Source of the DNA: Streptococcus porci DSM 23759
GTDB taxonomy: Bacteria; Bacillota; Bacilli; Lactobacillales; Streptococcaceae
Assembly (NCBI RefSeq): GCF_000423765.1
Contig: NZ_AUIP01000014.1
Location: 1-64,000 of the forward strand
DNA: 64,000 bases
Direction of reading: 5' to 3'
Under the pieces are notes generated by a model. It did no database searches, had not been told where the DNA came from, and was given only the letters and a program-made list of their open reading frames with translations. The position numbers were made by a program, and so were the translations under genes. This document shows, in pieces, positions 28,750 through 37,325 of this stretch. Within the stretch, counting starts at the first letter, position 1, and each line of letters opens with the position of its first letter.

Positions 28750-28820
28750 CGAGATACTCCCTTTATGATGTTTTAGTGAATAGTTGTTTTTTCACAGTCT
28801 GCTGTAAGGGGAGTATCTCG
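28750..28820. repeat. 12-bp inverted repeat with a 47-base loop
   Basis: CGAGATACTCCC (28750-28761) pairs perfectly with GGGAGTATCTCG (28809-28820). An inner GTGAA/TTCAC pair lies within the loop. There is no T run on either side, so this is not a standard terminator. It occupies the 28672-28895 gap between malR and the lysE relic, which has no gene. A small mobile element or structured RNA is possible. Confidence 0.6.
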
Positions 28821-28895
28821 TAAATTCTGTGAAATCCGTTTTGTTCGCTATTATGATTGAAGGCTAGACTTTGTTCCAGCCTCTTTTGTTCTCTT

Positions 28896-29513
28896 CTAAA
28901 TGAGTTGAATAATGACAATCAATGCAGATAAAATCATAGTGAAACTCCCGATTCGAGAGAACCACAGGGCCGAATGTTTTCCGAAAAACGTGCCTAAATA
29001 ACTAGCACAGATACTGTAGAGAAAGTCGTTTACTAGACCAATGATAAGATAAGTTGCACTTAAAATGAGCATTTGGCTAAAAATGTTAGCAGATTGATTG
29101 ATGAATTGTGGTAAAAAAGAAGCCAGAAAAATGATATTTTTAGGATTGAGCAGGATTAGCAAAAAGCCGTTTTTAAAGGCTTTACCCTTTTCAGGAAGGT
29201 CGATGGCTTCAAGGTTTTGCTCGGTTTTTGTTGCCGCAAGTAAACTTTTGATGCCAAGGTAGAGTAAGTAGCTGACCCCCAGTAGACGTAAGACGATGTA
29301 TAAACTATCAGAGGTCTGAATCAGAGTTCCAATCCCTGCAACAGACAGGATAATGCAAAACAATCCTCCAAAGAAATTTCCCAAAACGATTTCATAAGCG
29401 GTTTTCTTGCCATGATTAATGCTGGTGGTGACAAGATATGAGGCTGTAGGGCCGGGTGGAGTAATCAGTAAAATACAGGCGAGCGTGTAAGAAAGTCATG
29501 TTGAAAAAGTCAT
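28896..29513 (-). pseudogene. LysE/RhtB-type exporter with an in-frame opal codon
   Basis: The complete frame runs from ATG 29513, behind AAGGAGAACTAC, to the stop at 28896 and encodes an amino-acid exporter of the LysE/RhtB family (SYTLACILLITPPGPTASY, NFFGGLFCIILSVAG, LLRLLGVSYLLYLGIK-like segments, FKNGFLLILLNPKNIIFL). Codon 6 is TGA at 29496-29498, where the family usually has a tryptophan (TGG). The rest of the frame is open. A shortened protein starting at an internal codon (for example TTG 29384) would lack the first helix and the conserved PPGP motif. It is therefore called inactive. Confidence 0.75.
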
Positions 29514-29612
29514 CGTAGTTCTCCTTAAATCGGTTAAAGAATTTTAGGATAATTATACAACATAATGGTATATCATTCAATTCGAAAAAATAATAAAAAA
29601 ATTAGGAAACGC

Positions 29613-29693
29613 TTTACAAAATAAAAAAGTGTGCTATAATAAACTTATCACAAATAACGCAAACGTTTGCGCAATATAATGCAAACGTTAACA
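29613..29693 (+). promoter_or_regulatory. PTS promoter with two MalR/LacI-type operators
   Basis: TTTACA (29613-29618) and an extended -10, TGCTATAAT (TATAAT 29635-29640), form the promoter with a 16-base spacer. Just downstream lie a perfect palindrome, CGCAAACGTTTGCG (29658-29671), and a related half-symmetric site, TGCAAACGTTAACA (29680-29693). Both sit between the start site and the ribosome site AGGAGG, where a repressor would act as a roadblock. Confidence 0.75.
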
Positions 29694-29704
29694 TAGGAGG
29701 AACT

Positions 29705-31381
29705 ATGAAAACCTTAAAAGAGAAATTCGGTTTTGAATTTTGGCAAAAGTTTGGTAAGTGTTTGATGGTGGTTATCGCTGTCATGCCTGCGGCAGGATTA
29801 ATGGTCAGTATAGGGAACTCAATTCCCCTGATTGCACCAGGAAATCAAGCTCTAGCAACTATTGGTAATGTTGTTGCTCAAATTGGTTGGGCAGTTATTG
29901 GGAACCTTCACTTACTCTTTGCTTTGGCTATCGGTGGTAGCTGGGCTAAAGAACGCGCCGGTGGTGCTTTTGCAGCCGGTTTAGCCTTTGTTTTGATTAA
30001 CCGCATCACAGGTGCCATCTACGGTATTTCAAGTAGCATGCTTGCTGACCCTGAAGCTGTAGTGACAAGCTTCCTTGGTACTAAGATGGAAGTGGCTAAC
30101 TACTTCACAAGTGTCCTTGAAGCTCCTGCTATCAATACTGGTGTTTTCGTAGGGATTATCTCAGGTTTTGTTGGAGCGACAGCTTTTAATAAGTACTACA
30201 ACTACCGTAAACTCCCTGATGTCCTATCATTCTTCAATGGAAAACGCTTTGTACCATTTGTAGTGATTTGGCGCTCAGCTCTGACAGCTATTGCTCTTGC
30301 TTTTATCTGGCCGGTTATCCAATCTGGAATCAACGGCTTTGGTATGTGGATTGCAACTTCTAAAGAAACAGCACCATTCCTTGCACCATTCTTGTATGGT
30401 ACTTTGGAACGTCTGCTCTTGCCGTTTGGTTTGCACCATATGTTGACTATCCCAATGAACTATACAGCTCTCGGTGGTACTTACGATGTTCTTACAGGTG
30501 CAGCTCAAGGAACTCAAGTATTTGGACAAGACCCGCTTTGGTTGGCATGGGTAACTGACCTCATTAACTTCAAAGAAGCAGGTGACACAGCGGCTTACAA
30601 TGACTTGTTTGCAGCTTTCACACCGGCACGTTTCAAAGTTGGTCAAATGATTGGTTCAACTGGTATCCTTATGGGTATTGCATTTGCAATGTACAAAAAT
30701 GTTGACGCTGACAAGAAAAAACAATACAAAATGATGTTCGTCTCAGCAGCCGCTGCGGTCTTCTTGACAGGTGTTACTGAGCCTCTTGAGTTCATGTTTA
30801 TGTTTGTCGCTATGCCACTTTATGTTGTCTATGCCTTCGTTCAAGGTGCAGCATTTGCTATGGCAGACCTAGTACACCTTCGTGTTCATTCATTTGGTAA
30901 TATTGAACTCTTGACACGTACGCCTATGGCTATCAAAGCAGGGCTAGGCGGAGACTTGCTCAACTTCGTTTGGGTATCACTCCTCTTTGGACTTGTTATG
31001 TACTTTATCGCAGACTTTATGATTCGCAAATTCAAACTTGCTACTGCAGGTCGTCTTGGCAACTACGAAAACGAAGAAGCTGGTCAAGAAGGAGATACAG
31101 CGACTGTTGATACAAACTCACAAAGTGTGCAAATCATCAATCTTCTTGGTGGCCGCAGCAATATCGTTGACGTTGATGCTTGCATGACTCGTCTTCGTGT
31201 AACGGTTACAGACCCTTCACAGGTTGCAGATGAGGAAGCTTGGAAAAAAGTTGGTGCCCTTGGTCTCTTCTTGAAAGACAATGGCGTTCAAGCGGTTTAT
31301 GGGCCAAAAGCGGACATCCTCAAATCTGACATTCAAGATATCTTGGATTCAGGAGTGACTATTCCAGCAACTGATAAATAA
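29705..31381 (+). CDS. malT: Glucose/maltose-type PTS EIICB
   Basis: This 558-residue PTS permease has an N-terminal EIIC domain with about ten membrane helices (starting LMVVIAVMPAAGLMVSIGNS), a GLHHMLTIPMNYTALGG substrate loop, ITGVTEPLEF-type sugar-site residues in FLTGVTEPLEFMFMF, and a C-terminal EIIB domain. EIIB has the phosphorylated cysteine C493 in VDACMTRLRVTV. No EIIA domain is attached, unlike longer MalT/PtsG proteins of about 730 residues, so EIIA must come from another protein. Linked to malR and a downstream phosphatase-like gene, it most likely carries maltose; glucose is the main alternative. ATG 29705 follows AGGAGGAAC. Confidence 0.85.
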   Translation: MKTLKEKFGFEFWQKFGKCLMVVIAVMPAAGLMVSIGNSIPLIAPGNQALATIGNVVAQIGWAVIGNLHLLFALAIGGSWAKERAGGAFAAGLAFVLINRITGAIYGISSSMLADPEAVVTSFLGTKMEVANYFTSVLEAPAINTGVFVGIISGFVGATAFNKYYNYRKLPDVLSFFNGKRFVPFVVIWRSALTAIALAFIWPVIQSGINGFGMWIATSKETAPFLAPFLYGTLERLLLPFGLHHMLTIPMNYTALGGTYDVLTGAAQGTQVFGQDPLWLAWVTDLINFKEAGDTAAYNDLFAAFTPARFKVGQMIGSTGILMGIAFAMYKNVDADKKKQYKMMFVSAAAAVFLTGVTEPLEFMFMFVAMPLYVVYAFVQGAAFAMADLVHLRVHSFGNIELLTRTPMAIKAGLGGDLLNFVWVSLLFGLVMYFIADFMIRKFKLATAGRLGNYENEEAGQEGDTATVDTNSQSVQIINLLGGRSNIVDVDACMTRLRVTVTDPSQVADEEAWKKVGALGLFLKDNGVQAVYGPKADILKSDIQDILDSGVTIPATDK

Positions 31382-31440
31382 GATGTAAAAGGAAAGGCTG
31401 GGCGTCTGCTCGGCTTTTTCCCATATAAGGAGAAGACAAT

Positions 31441-32253
31441 ATGAAACTTTTAACGTTAAACACTCACTCATGGATGGAGGAGCATTCCGAAGAAAAATTG
31501 GAGCAATTGGTTAGCCATCTCTTAAAAGAGGACTATGATATTATTTGCTTGCAGGAAATCAATCAGCTGATGATGTCAGAGAAAGTGAAGGTACCAAAAA
31601 GTTATCAGGCGCTTTCTTCTGCGCCAGATTTGCACGCCGATCACTATGCCTATCTCTTGACGCAAAAGTTGGCTGAAAAAGGCGTCACCTATGAGTGGTC
31701 TTGGTCTTATAACCACATCGGTTTTGATCGCTACCATGAAGGAGTGGCTCTTTTGAGTAAGACTCCGATTGCTGGGCGCGAGCTCTTGGTCTCTGAGGTG
31801 GATGACGAGACAGACTACCATACTAGACGTATTCTCTTAGCGGATACTGTGGTCAATGGCAGAGCTGTGACGATTGTCAGTCTTCATCTATCATGGTTTG
31901 GAAAAGGGTTTGAGGCTGAATGGGAAATTATAGAGAAAGAGCTTTTAGCCCAAACAAATCCACTTATACTGATGGGAGATTTTAACAATCCAACGGATCA
32001 GGAAGGCTACGAATTAATTTTAAAGAGTCCGCTAAATCTGGTCGATAGTCATAAAGTTGCTGAAAAAGTATCGGGAAGTCATACCATCTTGGCAGATATT
32101 GATGGCTGGGAGGGTAATCAGCAGGCGCTTAAGGTTGACCACGCTTTTATCAGCCAAGACTTGACGGTTATCAGTTCTAAAGTGCTATTTGATGGCGGAG
32201 AGACGCCTGTTTTGTCAGATCATTTTGGTCTGGAAGTGGAAATTGACCTTTAA
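31441..32253 (+). CDS. Endonuclease/exonuclease/phosphatase-family hydrolase
   Basis: This 270-residue EEP-fold protein has the metal-binding and catalytic residues NTHSW, CLQEIN, VSLHLSW, GDFNNP and LSDHFGLEV. The family covers nucleases, sphingomyelinases and sugar or inositol phosphatases. There is no signal peptide, so it acts in the cytoplasm. It lies 59 bases after the PTS gene with its own AAGGAGAAG site and shares its terminator, so a role with the transported sugar (for example phosphate removal) is reasonable but unproven. Confidence 0.85.
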   Translation: MKLLTLNTHSWMEEHSEEKLEQLVSHLLKEDYDIICLQEINQLMMSEKVKVPKSYQALSSAPDLHADHYAYLLTQKLAEKGVTYEWSWSYNHIGFDRYHEGVALLSKTPIAGRELLVSEVDDETDYHTRRILLADTVVNGRAVTIVSLHLSWFGKGFEAEWEIIEKELLAQTNPLILMGDFNNPTDQEGYELILKSPLNLVDSHKVAEKVSGSHTILADIDGWEGNQQALKVDHAFISQDLTVISSKVLFDGGETPVLSDHFGLEVEIDL

Positions 32254-32255
32254 TC

Positions 32256-32281
32256 AAAGAGGGAGAAAATCCCTCTTTTTT
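32256..32281 (+). terminator. Terminator after the malT operon
   Basis: AAAGAGGGA and TCCCTCTTT pair over 9 bp with a short loop, followed by T residues. It ends the malT-EEP transcript directly before the ispE promoter. Confidence 0.9.
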
Positions 32282-32333
32282 GTACCCTCGATTATGGTAT
32301 AATGAGTTAAAGTCACTTGAAGGAGGGAGCGAA

Positions 32334-33188
32334 ATGGAAGTCATTGAAAAAGCACCAGCTAAAATCAATCTGGGTTTGGATATTGCTGGAAAGCGTTCGG
32401 ATGGGTATCATGAATTATCCATGATTATGGTAAGTGTGGATTTGAATGATTATGTGATTTTAAAATCTCTGGACACAGACGAGATTATCATGACATCTGA
32501 TAATCACAAAATGCCTCTCAATGAGAAAAATGATGTTTATAAGGCTGCCTCTCTAATCAAGGAAAAATATGGTATCACCACTGGCCTTGATATTTCCCTG
32601 CAGAAATCCATTCCCATCTGTGCAGGATTGGGTGGTGGCTCAAGTGATGCCGCAGCAACTATACGCGGACTCAATAAGCTCTGGAACCTTAATATGGGAC
32701 GAGAGGATATGATTGAGATTGGATTTCAGATTGGTAGCGATGTGCCTTACTGTCTGGAAGCTGGTTGCTCTCTGATTACTGGCAAGGGCGAGATTGTGGA
32801 GCGTCTGGAGACCTCTCTTTCTTCCTGGGTGGTTTTGGTCAAGCCTCACTTTGGTATTTCTACGCGGACAGTCTTTCCTGAGATTGACCCTGAGACCATT
32901 TCTCGGGTTGATATCGAGGCTCTAAAAAGAGCTCTGCTTGCTAAAGACTACGAAGGAATGATAGCTCAGATGGGGAACTCCTTAGAAGATGTGACGATTA
33001 AGCGAAAGCCTTTTATCCAAAAAATCAAAGATCGGATGCTCAAATGTGGGGCTGACGTGGCTTTGATGACGGGTTCTGGGCCAACAGTTTTTGCCCTCTG
33101 CCCAACGGAAAAGCGGGCTGACCGCGTCGTTAATAGTATGAAAGGTTTTTGTAAGGAAGTGTACAAAGTTCGTATTTTGCAGGGGTAA
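32334..33188 (+). CDS. ispE: 4-diphosphocytidyl-2-C-methyl-D-erythritol kinase family protein
   Basis: This 284-residue GHMP kinase has KAPAKINLGLDI (N-terminal substrate motif), the ATP loop ICAGLGGGSSDAAA and the C-terminal MTGSGPTVFAL. IspE is a step of the non-mevalonate isoprenoid pathway. Streptococci normally use mevalonate yet keep this orphan gene, so its true role here is unclear. ATG 32334 is chosen because AAGGAGGGAGC precedes it. An extended -10 (TGGTATAAT, 32296-32304) lies upstream. Confidence 0.9.
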   Translation: MEVIEKAPAKINLGLDIAGKRSDGYHELSMIMVSVDLNDYVILKSLDTDEIIMTSDNHKMPLNEKNDVYKAASLIKEKYGITTGLDISLQKSIPICAGLGGGSSDAAATIRGLNKLWNLNMGREDMIEIGFQIGSDVPYCLEAGCSLITGKGEIVERLETSLSSWVVLVKPHFGISTRTVFPEIDPETISRVDIEALKRALLAKDYEGMIAQMGNSLEDVTIKRKPFIQKIKDRMLKCGADVALMTGSGPTVFALCPTEKRADRVVNSMKGFCKEVYKVRILQG

Positions 33189-33206
33189 ATCTTGCCCCTG
33201 CATTTT
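33179..33206 (+). terminator. Terminator overlapping the ispE stop
   Basis: GCAGGGG and CCCCTGC form a 7-bp stem whose loop contains the ispE TAA stop, followed by ATTTTG. Confidence 0.7.
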
Positions 33207-33214
33207 GATTATGG

Positions 33215-33231
33215 TATAATTAACCAGTTAA
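33215..33231 (+). promoter_or_regulatory. adcR promoter -10 and AdcR box
   Basis: TATAAT (33215-33220, with TGG before it) is followed directly by TTAACCAGTTAA (33220-33231). This fits the zinc-repressor AdcR consensus TTAACYRGTTAA exactly. The box overlaps the transcription start region, so zinc-loaded AdcR would repress its own operon. Confidence 0.9.
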
Positions 33232-33247
33232 GAAAAAGGAGAAAAGA

Positions 33248-33691
33248 ATGAAAACCTTATCTATGCAACTTGATGCTCTAATCAATCAAGTCCTCTTAAA
33301 GGCTGAAAACCAGCATGAATTGCTAATTGGGTCCTGCCAGAGTCAAGTCAAGTTGACCAATACTCAGGAGCATATTCTTATGCTTCTTTCACAGGAAAAT
33401 TTAACCAGTTCAGACTTAGCCAAGAGGCTAAACGTCAGTCAAGCGGCGGTCACAAAGGCGGTCAAAAGTCTTGTCGAAAAAGGTATGCTTGAGACGATGA
33501 AAAAAGCAGAAGACGGCCGTAGTTTGCATTTAAGTTTGACTGCGGAGGCGACGCCGATTGCTGAGGAGCACAGCCATCATCACGACAAGACCTTGTCTGT
33601 TTATCAAGAAGTTTTAGCAGATTTTTCGGATGTGGAGCAGGAAGTTATCAGTCGCTTCATCACCAAGCTGTCACAGAGATTGGAGGACTAG
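33248..33691 (+). CDS. adcR: Zinc-responsive MarR-family repressor AdcR
   Basis: This 147-residue MarR-type regulator senses zinc and represses zinc uptake genes. The winged helix is SSDLAKRLNVSQAAVTKAVKSLVEKGML. Zinc ligands include the cysteine and glutamates near residues 24-42 (IGSCQSQ, NTQEH) and the histidine run EEHSHHHDK. The AdcR box lies in its own promoter. It abuts adcC. Confidence 0.95.
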   Translation: MKTLSMQLDALINQVLLKAENQHELLIGSCQSQVKLTNTQEHILMLLSQENLTSSDLAKRLNVSQAAVTKAVKSLVEKGMLETMKKAEDGRSLHLSLTAEATPIAEEHSHHHDKTLSVYQEVLADFSDVEQEVISRFITKLSQRLED

Positions 33692-34402
33692 ATGCGTTAT
33701 ATTACTGTTGAAAATCTTTCCTTTCAATACGATTCTGAGCCAGTGCTAAATGATATCAGCTATCACCTAGATAGTGGTGAATTTGTCACCTTGACGGGGG
33801 AAAATGGCGCAGCTAAATCAACATTGATTAGGGCCACCTTGGGAGTCTTAAAACCTAAGCAAGGTCAGGTTACTATTTCTAAGACCAATAAAGACGGTAA
33901 GAAGTTACGCCTTGCTTACCTTCCTCAACAAATTGCCAGCTTCAACGCAGGTTTTCCCAGTACGGTTTATGAATTTGTCCGTTCAGGTCGCTATCCAAGG
34001 CAGGGCTGGTTTCGTCGTTTGACTAAACATGATGAAGAACATATCAAAGTTAGTCTAGAAGCGGTTGGCATGTGGGAAAGCCGTCATAAACGTTTAGGAG
34101 CTCTTTCTGGTGGGCAAAAGCAGCGTGTGGTTATTGCGCGCATGTTTGCCAGTGATCCAGACATCTTTATCCTTGACGAGCCAACGACTGGTATGGATGC
34201 AGGAACAGCTCAGACCTTTTATGAGCTCATGCATCACTCTGCCCATAAACATGGTAAGTCAGTTCTTATGATTACACACGATCCTGAAGAAGTTAAGGAA
34301 TTTACAGATCGTAATATCCACCTCGTCAGAAATCACGACCTGCCTTGGCGTTGCTTTAACGTCCATGAGACGGATGAAGAAGGAGAAAAACATGTTCACT
34401 GA
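33692..34402 (+). CDS. adcC: Zinc ABC transporter ATPase AdcC
   Basis: This 236-residue ATPase powers high-affinity zinc import through AdcB. The Walker A is [11 protein letters not shown] (alanine in place of the usual glycine before AK), the signature is [19 protein letters not shown], and Walker B is [12 protein letters not shown]. The start ATG 33692 overlaps or abuts the adcR stop. The end overlaps adcB by 11 bases. Confidence 0.95.
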   Translation: MRYITVENLSFQYDSEPVLNDISYHLDSGEFVTLTGENGAAKSTLIRATLGVLKPKQGQVTISKTNKDGKKLRLAYLPQQIASFNAGFPSTVYEFVRSGRYPRQGWFRRLTKHDEEHIKVSLEAVGMWESRHKRLGALSGGQKQRVVIARMFASDPDIFILDEPTTGMDAGTAQTFYELMHHSAHKHGKSVLMITHDPEEVKEFTDRNIHLVRNHDLPWRCFNVHETDEEGEKHVH

Positions 34403-35198
34403 GATTTTAGCCTATGATTTTATGCAACGAGCTCTTTGGGCGGTCGTTGCCATTTCCCTCTTTGCACCAATTCTAGGGACATTTCTGATTTTACGTCGCC
34501 AGAGCCTCATGTCAGACACCCTTAGTCACGTTTCACTAACTGGTGTTGCACTGGGTGTTATCATGGGAATTAATCCCACTTGGACTACGATTCTGGTGGT
34601 GACTGTGGCAGCTGTGATTTTGGAATACTTGCGAACAGTTTATCGTCATTACATGGAAATTGCCACAGCTATTCTCATGTCAATGGGTCTAGCCTTGTCC
34701 CTGATTTTGATGAGTAAGTCTAATTCTTCTTCAGGGGTCAGCTTAGAACAGTACCTCTTTGGCTCCATTATTACGATTAGCAAAGAGCAGGTTATCGCTC
34801 TCTTTGTCATTGCAGCGACAGTTCTCATATTGACGATACTTTTTATTCGTCCTATGTATGTGCTGACCTTTGATGAGGACACGGCTTTTGTAGATGGTTT
34901 ACCTGTTCGTCTTATGTCAACGCTTTTCAATGTGGTGACGGGTATCGCTATTTCCCTGACTATTCCTGCAGCAGGTGCTCTTTTAGTCTCTACCATTATG
35001 GTACTTCCAGCCTCTATTGCTATGCGCTTGGGCAATAACTTCCGTTCGGTTATCGGCTTGGGAATCATCGTTGGCTTCATCGGCATGGTATCTGGTATTT
35101 TCCTTTCATACTATTGGGAAACACCAGCCAGCGCTACCATCACCATGATTTTTATTCTCTTTTTCCTCCTGACTGGTTTGGTAGTTATAAAGGACTAA
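34392..35198 (+). CDS. adcB: Zinc ABC transporter permease AdcB
   Basis: This 268-residue ABC-3 family permease has about eight helices. Typical stretches are [25 protein letters not shown] and the [20 protein letters not shown] block near the end. ATG 34392 is chosen because AAGGAGAAAAAC precedes it, within the end of adcC. The zinc-binding lipoprotein adcA does not follow; it must be encoded elsewhere. Confidence 0.95.
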   Translation: MFTEILAYDFMQRALWAVVAISLFAPILGTFLILRRQSLMSDTLSHVSLTGVALGVIMGINPTWTTILVVTVAAVILEYLRTVYRHYMEIATAILMSMGLALSLILMSKSNSSSGVSLEQYLFGSIITISKEQVIALFVIAATVLILTILFIRPMYVLTFDEDTAFVDGLPVRLMSTLFNVVTGIAISLTIPAAGALLVSTIMVLPASIAMRLGNNFRSVIGLGIIVGFIGMVSGIFLSYYWETPASATITMIFILFFLLTGLVVIKD

Positions 35199-35202
35199 TC
35201 TT

Positions 35203-35227
35203 AAAAGCTGCTTAGGCAGTTTTTTTC
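35203..35227 (+). terminator. Terminator after adcRCB
   Basis: CTGC/GCAG within an AA(G)CTGC-TTAG-GCAG(T)TT hairpin is followed by a seven-T run. Confidence 0.75.
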
Positions 35228-35250
35228 TTTTAGGAAAAGGTAGAGCTAAG

Positions 35251-35328
35251 AAAATGTAAAAAACTTTTTACATTTTTTGTAAAACAGACTTGACATTTAA
35301 TGTAAAGTAAACTATACTTATTTTGTAA
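35251..35328 (+). promoter_or_regulatory. Promoter with TGTAAA-repeat operators for the XRE operon
   Basis: TTGACA (35290-35295), 17 bases and TATACT (35313-35318) form a strong promoter. Upstream a near-perfect palindrome, AAAATGTAAAAA and TTTTTACATTTT (35251-35276), is followed by further TGTAAA units at 35278, 35301 and 35323. The repeated half-site is a likely operator for the XRE protein encoded second in the operon. Confidence 0.6.
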
Positions 35329-35371
35329 AGGTAACTTGACAAAGTAAAATGTTGTTCACGAAGGAGAGTTC

Positions 35372-35809
35372 ATGAAAAAATTAACAAAAGAAAAAGTCAT
35401 CTCAGATGCGAAGTCAAGTTTGGCAGGTCTTCTAGTCATAGCAGCCATTTTCTTATACTACGCTTTGGTAAAGCGAGATTGGTTTTGGCTTGTTAGTATT
35501 TTGCCACTTGTATTAGCAACAGATGGTTATAAATATGGTCGTCTTCTGATGGATGAAACATATCTGAAACGCTATGTGATTAAAAAGAACGATGAGCGAA
35601 ATCTTCAAATAGAAGGAATGGCTTATCGCACGATGGCAAAAATCCTTATTCTAGTTTACACTTTTTTATCTGGTCTCTTTTTGGGCTACTTTTCAGATCA
35701 ACTGACTGTTGATCAGAGAGGATTGATTGCGCTGGGGATGTTTGGCCTTGCTCTCTTGATAATAGGAATTTTTCACCTCGTCAAATGGTATTATGAGCGT
35801 CAGCTTTGA
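35372..35809 (+). CDS. Membrane protein with a DER motif, partner of the XRE regulator
   Basis: This 145-residue protein has four hydrophobic segments (LLVIAAIFLYYAL, WLVSILPLVLA, ILILVYTFLSGLFLG, LGMFGLALLIIGIF). A KNDERNLQIEGMAYRT stretch lies between helices two and three. The NDER-x-I pattern recalls DUF2178-type membrane proteins that are often encoded next to small XRE regulators; I recognise it only at that level. AAGGAGAG precedes ATG 35372. The XRE gene begins 14 bases after it. Confidence 0.75.
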   Translation: MKKLTKEKVISDAKSSLAGLLVIAAIFLYYALVKRDWFWLVSILPLVLATDGYKYGRLLMDETYLKRYVIKKNDERNLQIEGMAYRTMAKILILVYTFLSGLFLGYFSDQLTVDQRGLIALGMFGLALLIIGIFHLVKWYYERQL

Positions 35810-35823
35810 GTAAAGGAGAAGCC

Positions 35824-36027
35824 ATGGAAACGAGAATTCAGGAGCTAAGAAAGGCACGAAAACTCAGTCAGGCTGAGCTGGCAGATGAATTGGAAGTCAC
35901 CAGACAAACCATTATTTCCCTAGAAAAAGGGCGCTACAATGCCTCGCTGGAATTAGCCTATAAAATCGCTAAATTTTTTGGAAAAACAATTGAAGAAGTG
36001 TTCTTATTTGACGATGGAGGAATCTAA
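35824..36027 (+). CDS. Small XRE-family transcriptional regulator
   Basis: This 67-residue helix-turn-helix protein (IQELRKARKLSQAELADELEVTRQTIISLEKGRYNASLELAYKIAKFF) consists of little but the DNA-binding domain. ATG 35824 is chosen over an upstream TTG because AAAGGAGAAGCC precedes it. Such regulators usually repress their own operon, here through the TGTAAA repeats at 35251-35328. Confidence 0.9.
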   Translation: METRIQELRKARKLSQAELADELEVTRQTIISLEKGRYNASLELAYKIAKFFGKTIEEVFLFDDGGI

Positions 36028-36474
36028 ATGAAACGACGATTAGCTTTGGGACAAAAAAAGTCAAAGGAAGCCTTTAAAAGACAACTACGTGTCAATGCTA
36101 CGTTATGCGCTAGCTTCGGTATCATAACAGTACAGCTAAGAAATCATTTTGAAACATCAGATTTTGCTTCAGGCTTTCTTTTAGGAATTGCGATTGCTCT
36201 CTTGTCTGGAAGTATTTATCTCTTGGCTGTATGCAGCAAGGAAAAAGCCTTCAATCGCTATTATGTTAAATACTACGACGAACGCAGTCAGCATATTCGA
36301 GCATTGAGCCTGCAAATGACTCTAGCATTAGTTGTTGTTTTGCTGACGGTTCTTGCCTGCCTGTACGCCTTTTGGCAAATTAGCCTGCCATACATGGTAC
36401 TGATTACGCTCCTGCTTTATACCATCATATTAGGACGTTTACTGATTACTGCAATTCTAAACAAAACCATCTAA
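36028..36474 (+). CDS. Second DER-motif membrane protein
   Basis: This 148-residue membrane protein starts directly after the XRE stop. It has a basic N-terminus and four hydrophobic segments. Between segments two and three lies KYYDERSQHIRALSLQ, parallel to the NDER stretch of the protein at 35372, so the two look like distant paralogues flanking the regulator. Function unknown. Confidence 0.75.
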   Translation: MKRRLALGQKKSKEAFKRQLRVNATLCASFGIITVQLRNHFETSDFASGFLLGIAIALLSGSIYLLAVCSKEKAFNRYYVKYYDERSQHIRALSLQMTLALVVVLLTVLACLYAFWQISLPYMVLITLLLYTIILGRLLITAILNKTI

Positions 36475-36494
36475 GGAAATGTGAAGGAAAACTT

Positions 36495-37325
36495 ATGACA
36501 CTCATTACTGTTCAAAACTTAACCAAAACTTTCGGATCCCAAACCGCACTCAATCAGATTTCGTTTGATATTTCTGAGGGACAAATCTTTGGATTTCTTG
36601 GCCCGTCGGGTTCTGGAAAGACCACAACCATTAATATTCTGACAGGTCAGCTCTTAGCCGATAGCGGTTCAGCTGAGATTTTTGGCAAAGCTGCGCAGGC
36701 TTTAGCGCCAGAAGATTTAGAAAACATAGGTATTGTCAGCGATACTAGTGGCTTCTATGATAAGCTGACGCTTTATAAAAATCTTCAGGTTTACGCTAAA
36801 TGGTACGGTGTTGGGAATGACCGTATAGACGAACTCCTCAAAGCTGTTGGTATTTATGAAGCCAAAGATAAACCTGCTGAAAAACTCTCAACAGGAATGA
36901 AGCAGCGAATGCTTTTAGCGCGTGCTCTGATTAATAAACCCAAATTACTCTTCCTAGACGAACCAACTAGCGGTCTTGACCCATCGACTTCGCGCGTGAT
37001 TCACGATTTACTTTTGGAGCTGAAAGCTCAGGGAACCACTATTTTTCTAACCACCCATGATATGAATGAAGCAACCCTGCTCTGCGATAATCTAGCACTT
37101 CTTCACAAAGGTGTTTTGGTCGAGACAGGTAGCCCTGCCCAGCTTATTCGTAAATATCACACCGATAAAAAAGTCAGAGTGACCTATATAAATGGACAGG
37201 TGAAAGAAGTAAGTTATCAAGATTTATCTGGCTTGGAAACGACAGAGGTCGAGACCATTCACTCATGTGAACCAAGCTTGGAAGATGTTTTCATCACTTT
37301 GACAGGAGGAAGCTTAAATGTTTAG
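36495..37325 (+). CDS. ABC transporter ATP-binding protein
   Basis: This 276-residue ATPase has Walker A GPSGSGKTTTI, a LSTGMKQRMLLARALI signature and Walker B LLFLDEPTSGLD. The STGMKQR form of the signature and the C-terminal extension ending EPSLEDVFITLTGG are typical of ABC-2 exporters for drugs or antimicrobial peptides. It overlaps its permease by 8 bases. AAGGAAAAC precedes ATG 36495. Confidence 0.9.
   Translation: MTLITVQNLTKTFGSQTALNQISFDISEGQIFGFLGPSGSGKTTTINILTGQLLADSGSAEIFGKAAQALAPEDLENIGIVSDTSGFYDKLTLYKNLQVYAKWYGVGNDRIDELLKAVGIYEAKDKPAEKLSTGMKQRMLLARALINKPKLLFLDEPTSGLDPSTSRVIHDLLLELKAQGTTIFLTTHDMNEATLLCDNLALLHKGVLVETGSPAQLIRKYHTDKKVRVTYINGQVKEVSYQDLSGLETTEVETIHSCEPSLEDVFITLTGGSLNV

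Noticed and set aside
30275-30646. A 123-codon minus-strand frame inside the PTS gene
   Set aside because: It lies wholly opposite a well-supported coding sequence and has no start signals.
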